14,131 nt of DNA from Verrucomicrobiota bacterium (GTDB lineage Bacteria > Verrucomicrobiota > Verrucomicrobiia > Limisphaerales > JAHEOI01), in the NCBI GenBank assembly GCA_018610125.1, contig JAHEOI010000309.1, positions 1 to 14,131 on the forward strand, written 5' to 3'. The position numbers and the translations under genes are program-made. The notes below the pieces were generated by a model that worked only from the letters and a program-made list of their open reading frames with translations, did no database searches and was not told where the DNA came from. Numbering within the stretch: position 1 is the stretch's first letter; every line of letters begins with the position of its first letter. Below are positions 12,212 through 14,131 of this stretch, piece after piece.

Positions 12212-12286
12212 GCCGCAAAAATGCACAAAAGACGCAAAAGAAAAAGGAAAGGTCTTGTTTTTGTGCACCTTGCGCCTTATTGCGGC
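12212..12286. repeat. Large hairpin repeat upstream of the intact kinase operon
   Basis: Arms GCCGCAA (12212-12218) and TTGCGGC (12280-12286) pair. Inner TGCACAAAA (12222-12230) pairs with TTTTGTGCA (12259-12267). The position corresponds to the hairpin at 2924-2999 before the decayed copy, with both followed by CTAATCTTGAAT. A -10-like TAATCT (12287-12292) directly abuts the right arm. The element may insulate the operon from upstream transcription or form part of its promoter region. Confidence 0.65.
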
Positions 12287-12304
12287 TAATCTTGAATAGG
12301 GACC

Positions 12305-14020
12305 ATGAAGAAGAGCCTCGCTAAACTGATCGCATTCGAGGGTCCCGATGGCGTTGGGAAGTCTTCGTTGGCGGAAGCCATCGTCCAGCGGCTGCGAGAT
12401 GACGGGATCGCTGCGGAGGGAATTAGCCTTCCTGGATCCGAAACCGGCACGCTCGGGGATCACGTTTACCGTCTTCATCATGACCAGACGCAATTCGGCA
12501 TCGATTCAATCGATCCGACAAGCCTTCAGCTTTTTCATGCCGCGGCGCACGTGGACCAGATTCAATCGCAGATTCTCCCACATCTCAAGCAAGACCGTTG
12601 GGTCGTATTGGATCGCTACTGGTGGTCGACGATTGTTTATGGATGGGCAAACGGAGCCGACGAGCACTCCCTCCACTTGATGCGTCAACTGGCCAAGCAT
12701 CACTGGCAACAGGTCTCTCCGCTTGCCGTCTTTCTTGTCGACCGTCCTTTTCAGGCCACGGATCCAAAAACGCGTCATATTCGTGACCTCTACCAGCGCC
12801 TGGCCACGGAAGAGGCAGAGCGCACCACGGTCTTTACGATCACGAACGATAAAGGGCTTAACGAAGCGGTCGATGCGGTATGGAAGGAGCTGTCTCCCCA
12901 TGTCCGGAACAGGCGGCCCCACCGACGCAAGATCCCGGCTTCCTCCCCGTCATCGCCTGAGAAAGGATGGGGACAATCTTCCGGCCCCACCGTTTGGACG
13001 CGAACGGCCCCATTGGAGCCGACCCCAGTGTATGACAGTCTCTGGCGATTTGCGGCGAAACGACAGGAAATCCTTTTCCGCAGACTTCGCGGGGAGCCGC
13101 CTCCCTGGACCGACGATCCCGTTCTGCAAAAGCATCGCTTCACCAACGCTTACCGGGCCGCGGATCGCGTCAGCCAATACCTTATCCGGAACGTCATCTA
13201 CAACCACTCTTGGGAACCGGAGGATCTCGTCTTCCGCATCTTGCTCTTCAAGCTCTTCAACAAGATTGAAACCTGGGAGCTCTTGGAGCGCGAATTCGGC
13301 GAAATATCCTGGACGCATTTCGATTTAAAGCGCTACGCCCGGATCCTTGAAAGGGCACGCCATCACGGGCAAGCGATCTACTCTTCCGCCTACATCATGG
13401 CATCACCGGGCTCGGTCTACGGCTATCGGACCAAGCATGAAAATCACTTGGCGATGCTTTCCCAAATGATGGAGGATCAATTGCCGGGACGCGTTCAGGA
13501 AGCGGACTCGTTGCAATACGTCTACCAGCTTCTGCGCGGCTATCCCTCGGTCGGCCCCTTCCTGGCCTTCCAGTTGGCCATCGACCTCAACTATTCCGAC
13601 GTTATCGACTTTGACGAAATGAGCTTCGTCGTGCCAGGCCCGGGCGCCAGGGACGGTATCGCCAAGTGCTTTTCGGATCGTGGCGGACTCAATGAAGCCG
13701 ACATTATCCGTTGGGTGACCGAGCGTCAGGACGTGGAATTCGATCGGTTGGGGATATCATTCCGAAGGCTAGGCGATCGCCCGCTGCAATTGATCGATTG
13801 CCAAAACCTCTTCTGCGAAGTCGACAAATATGCGCGTGTGCACCATCCCGAGATTAAAGGCCGGAGCGACAGAACCCGTATCAAGCAGGTATTTTCCGCG
13901 CGACGAGCGCCGATAACCCTTTGGTTCCCGCCCAAATGGGGGATCAACCATTATTTCGAGAACAAACAAGAGCCAAACAGGCAGCCGATCCATGGAGACC
14001 TATTCGGCCAACTCTGCTGA
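12305..14020 (+). CDS. Thymidylate-kinase-like domain fused to HMUDK-type helical domain
   Basis: The product has 571 residues. Residues 1-200 are a P-loop nucleoside-monophosphate kinase like thymidylate kinase: Walker A GPDGVGKSS (13-21), DRYWWST (103-109) and a C-terminal helix with ERTTVFTITND. Residues 201-235 form a basic, proline-rich linker. Residues 242-545 resemble the all-helical domain of phage 5-hydroxymethyl-dU kinases and alpha-glutamyl/putrescinyl-thymine pyrophosphorylases. It has HRFTNAYRAADRVSQYLIRN, RILLFKLFNKIETWELLE, GPFLAFQLAIDLNYS, FVVPGPGARDGIAKCF and DCQNLFCEVDKYARVHHPEI. In phages such proteins modify hydroxymethylated thymine for base hypermodification. AGGGA lies before the ATG. 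The stop overlaps a thymidylate-synthase-like gene by 29 bases. The cellular function is inferred. It appears intact, and an upstream copy is deleted. Confidence 0.82.
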   Translation: MKKSLAKLIAFEGPDGVGKSSLAEAIVQRLRDDGIAAEGISLPGSETGTLGDHVYRLHHDQTQFGIDSIDPTSLQLFHAAAHVDQIQSQILPHLKQDRWVVLDRYWWSTIVYGWANGADEHSLHLMRQLAKHHWQQVSPLAVFLVDRPFQATDPKTRHIRDLYQRLATEEAERTTVFTITNDKGLNEAVDAVWKELSPHVRNRRPHRRKIPASSPSSPEKGWGQSSGPTVWTRTAPLEPTPVYDSLWRFAAKRQEILFRRLRGEPPPWTDDPVLQKHRFTNAYRAADRVSQYLIRNVIYNHSWEPEDLVFRILLFKLFNKIETWELLEREFGEISWTHFDLKRYARILERARHHGQAIYSSAYIMASPGSVYGYRTKHENHLAMLSQMMEDQLPGRVQEADSLQYVYQLLRGYPSVGPFLAFQLAIDLNYSDVIDFDEMSFVVPGPGARDGIAKCFSDRGGLNEADIIRWVTERQDVEFDRLGISFRRLGDRPLQLIDCQNLFCEVDKYARVHHPEIKGRSDRTRIKQVFSARRAPITLWFPPKWGINHYFENKQEPNRQPIHGDLFGQLC

Positions 14021-14131
14021 CGCGCTCTGGCGTCAAGCCGCTCATGCACTGCTCCGCGATGGGCAAGGAGCCCGAGTCGGCTCCCGATGTGGCGACGTCG
14101 AGGAGATGTTGCACGTCGCGCTCACGCTATC
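13992..14131 (+). CDS. Thymidylate-synthase-superfamily protein, N-terminus (runs off the window)
   Basis: An ATG at 13992, in a different frame from the kinase fusion, opens a frame to the window end (46 codons). It begins METYSANSADALWRQAAHAL and continues through VGSRCGDVEEMLHVALTL. The helix-x-x-x-G followed by S-R-x-G-x-x-x-E-x-L-x-V-x-L-T-L is the opening of thymidylate-synthase-like enzymes, the arginine belonging to the phosphate-binding loop. In DNA-hypermodifying phages, members of this superfamily hydroxymethylate dUMP instead of methylating it. The 29-base overlap with the kinase fusion implies an operon. The decayed upstream copy supplies the next expected segment (NPAFALAE) right after its kinase part, which independently supports this identity. 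The active-site cysteine lies beyond the window. Confidence 0.7.
   Translation, partial: METYSANSADALWRQAAHALLRDGQGARVGSRCGDVEEMLHVALTL

Noticed and set aside
12506..13318. Several alternative frames within the kinase fusion
   Set aside because: Shadows of a single continuous 571-residue frame with conserved domain motifs throughout.

Overview
The window looks like an accessory, defence-island-type stretch of a Gram-negative bacterial chromosome or large plasmid with moderately high GC. No rRNA, tRNA or housekeeping gene is present, so the host cannot be named. The mix of small toxin-antitoxin families would suit a Verrucomicrobiota-like or similar environmental bacterium, but that is a weak guess. 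Much of the DNA is a graveyard of broken genes, with intact small addiction modules between them.

Layout. 1-1016: the N-terminus of a DUF4338 protein (minus strand), then an AbrB-type antitoxin with a PIN toxin. 1131-3740: an IS21 istA relic, a truncated alpha/beta-hydrolase, an orphan antitoxin-like gene, the tail of an XRE regulator, a hairpin repeat, a decayed copy of the kinase/thymidylate-synthase operon, and a transposase relic. 3847-4547: an intact HigBA-like module. 4593-5862: relics of a CD-NTase (CBASS-type), an Lhr-like helicase C-terminus and an unidentified minus-strand gene. 6187-6661: a DUF4160/DUF2442 pair. 6674-8059: mostly non-coding, with two palindromic elements and a DUF4760 fragment. 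8096-8760: a Phd/VapC pair. 8876-9625: a TPR protein. 9897-10703: a frameshifted ribbon-helix-helix gene and a frame-broken winged-helix-like gene. 10726-11347: an orphan HigA with a beheaded HigB. 11385-11992: ParDE. 12164-14131: hairpin repeats followed by an intact two-gene operon that runs off the window.

The most notable content is that last operon. It encodes a thymidylate-kinase-like P-loop domain fused to a helical domain resembling that of phage 5-hydroxymethyl-dUMP/DNA kinases (HMUDK_hel / aGPT-PPlase group). Its stop overlaps the start of a thymidylate-synthase-superfamily gene. In phages this combination belongs to thymine hypermodification. Here it sits among bacterial toxin-antitoxin and defence remnants, which suggests a cellular nucleotide- or DNA-modification system. 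A second, internally deleted copy about 9.2 kb upstream keeps the kinase 5' end joined directly to an internal piece of a thymidylate-synthase-like gene. The whole two-gene unit, with its upstream hairpin, was therefore once duplicated.

Several toxin-antitoxin operons also share a promoter arrangement in which the -10 box ends six or seven bases before the start codon. This predicts leaderless antitoxin mRNAs.
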